This document shows, in pieces, positions 63,948 through 64,000 of a stretch of DNA of 64,000 nt. The notes below the pieces were generated by a model. The model was not told where the DNA came from. It made no database searches and saw only the letters and a list, made by a program, of their open reading frames with translations. A program made the translations under genes and the position numbers. The stretch covers positions 189,964 through 253,963 of the forward strand of contig CAVOZC010000016.1 of the NCBI GenBank assembly GCA_963700865.1, read 5' to 3'. Position 1 is the first letter of the stretch. Every line of letters starts with the position of its first letter. The stretch is from CAVOGJ01 sp963700865 (lineage in GTDB: Bacteria; Planctomycetota; Planctomycetia; Pirellulales; Pirellulaceae).

Positions 63948-64000
63948 GCCTAACGCCTTAGCTCAGCGGCCCGAGTAATTACCGGCGCGCGCCTTGCTCT
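63948..64000 (-). repeat. attC site 12, cut by the window edge
   Basis: The left end GCCTAAC (63948-63954) and the following interior match attC 2 and 7. The right end lies outside the window, so the array continues. Confidence 0.8.

Larger units (their letters stand above)
55961..64000 (-). mobile_element. Distal part of an integron gene-cassette array rich in toxin-antitoxin modules
   Basis: Minus-strand genes alternate with about 80-100-bp elements bounded by GYCTAAC and GTTAGRY, the hallmark of attC sites. Eleven full sites and one cut by the window edge were found. Gene stop codons touch or fall within the attC R'' box, as is typical of cassettes. Orientation places attI and the integrase to the right, outside the window. 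The array contains about twelve cassettes: RelE-like toxin/HTH antidote x3, BrnTA type I x2, HicAB x2, HigBA x1, BrnTA type II x2, one unknown protein, and one non-coding mosaic. Confidence 0.88.

Noticed and set aside
55961..64000. CRISPR array
   Set aside because: The repeats are 80-100 bases, palindromic at the ends and separated by 400-700-base genes; they fit attC sites, not CRISPR repeats and spacers.

Overview
The window looks like a GC-rich planctomycete chromosome (Pirellulales-like) or a metagenome-assembled piece of one. Four lines support this. Several exported proteins begin with the planctomycete 'LExLExRxML' type N-terminus. Tandem dockerin-like calcium-loop modules end two surface proteins. 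A DUF1598 protein and a planctomycete-type ECF sigma factor are present. Genes for the C1 cofactor methanofuran/methylofuran are also present. No rRNA, tRNA or CRISPR array was recognised.

Layout. 0-4.5 kb: a sufC-sufB-sufD Fe-S assembly operon ending in a Rieske-MIP18 fusion. 4.8-9.5 kb: an unknown protein, a secreted metzincin, a NarL-type response regulator, a HAD phosphatase, an ATP-grasp enzyme and a PEP-CTERM protein. 10.3-16.8 kb: an exopolysaccharide locus (nucleotidyltransferase, two glycosyltransferases, O-antigen-ligase-like polymerase, flippase). 17-19.6 kb: a lone DUF4096 transposase-type domain behind a structured leader, and an AMMECR1-MEMO fusion. 19.8-25 kb: ribosomal protein S18, a thioesterase, and a LolD/FtsX-type ABC exporter. 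25.3-29.3 kb: a tandem-duplicated transporter, then three coupled genes resembling methanofuran genes mfnD, mfnF and mfnE. 29.3-43.4 kb: ECF sigma factor, beta-helix surface protein, fasciclin protein, M36 and S46 peptidases, an FHA-GAF-sigma54 activator and a DUF1598 protein. 43.4-50.1 kb: a leftward amino-acid catabolic operon (fused E1 and E2 of a branched-chain 2-oxoacid dehydrogenase, phenylalanine hydroxylase, SDR, pterin synthase) with a divergent Lrp-type regulator. 50.3-56 kb: leucine/isovalerate catabolism (thiolase, acyl-CoA carboxylase beta subunit, AtuA proteins, enoyl-CoA hydratase).

From 55,961 to the right edge the DNA changes to the distal part of an integron cassette array. 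It holds about twelve cassettes, all on the minus strand, separated by eleven full attC sites and one cut by the window edge. Almost every cassette carries a toxin-antitoxin pair: a RelE-like toxin with an HTH antidote, BrnTA of two types, HicAB, or HigBA. Several cassettes are present two or three times. One is a non-coding mosaic of others, and the array abuts the host leucine operon through a truncated antitoxin. The integrase and attI should lie to the right, outside the window.

A caution applies to the whole annotation. About 17 single-position frame breaks interrupt otherwise convincing host genes between 11 and 56 kb. In each, conserved sequence continues in another frame, and about half fall at or next to GCGC. 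Residual assembly or base-calling indels are the simplest explanation, so these genes are given as whole CDS spans with the break noted.
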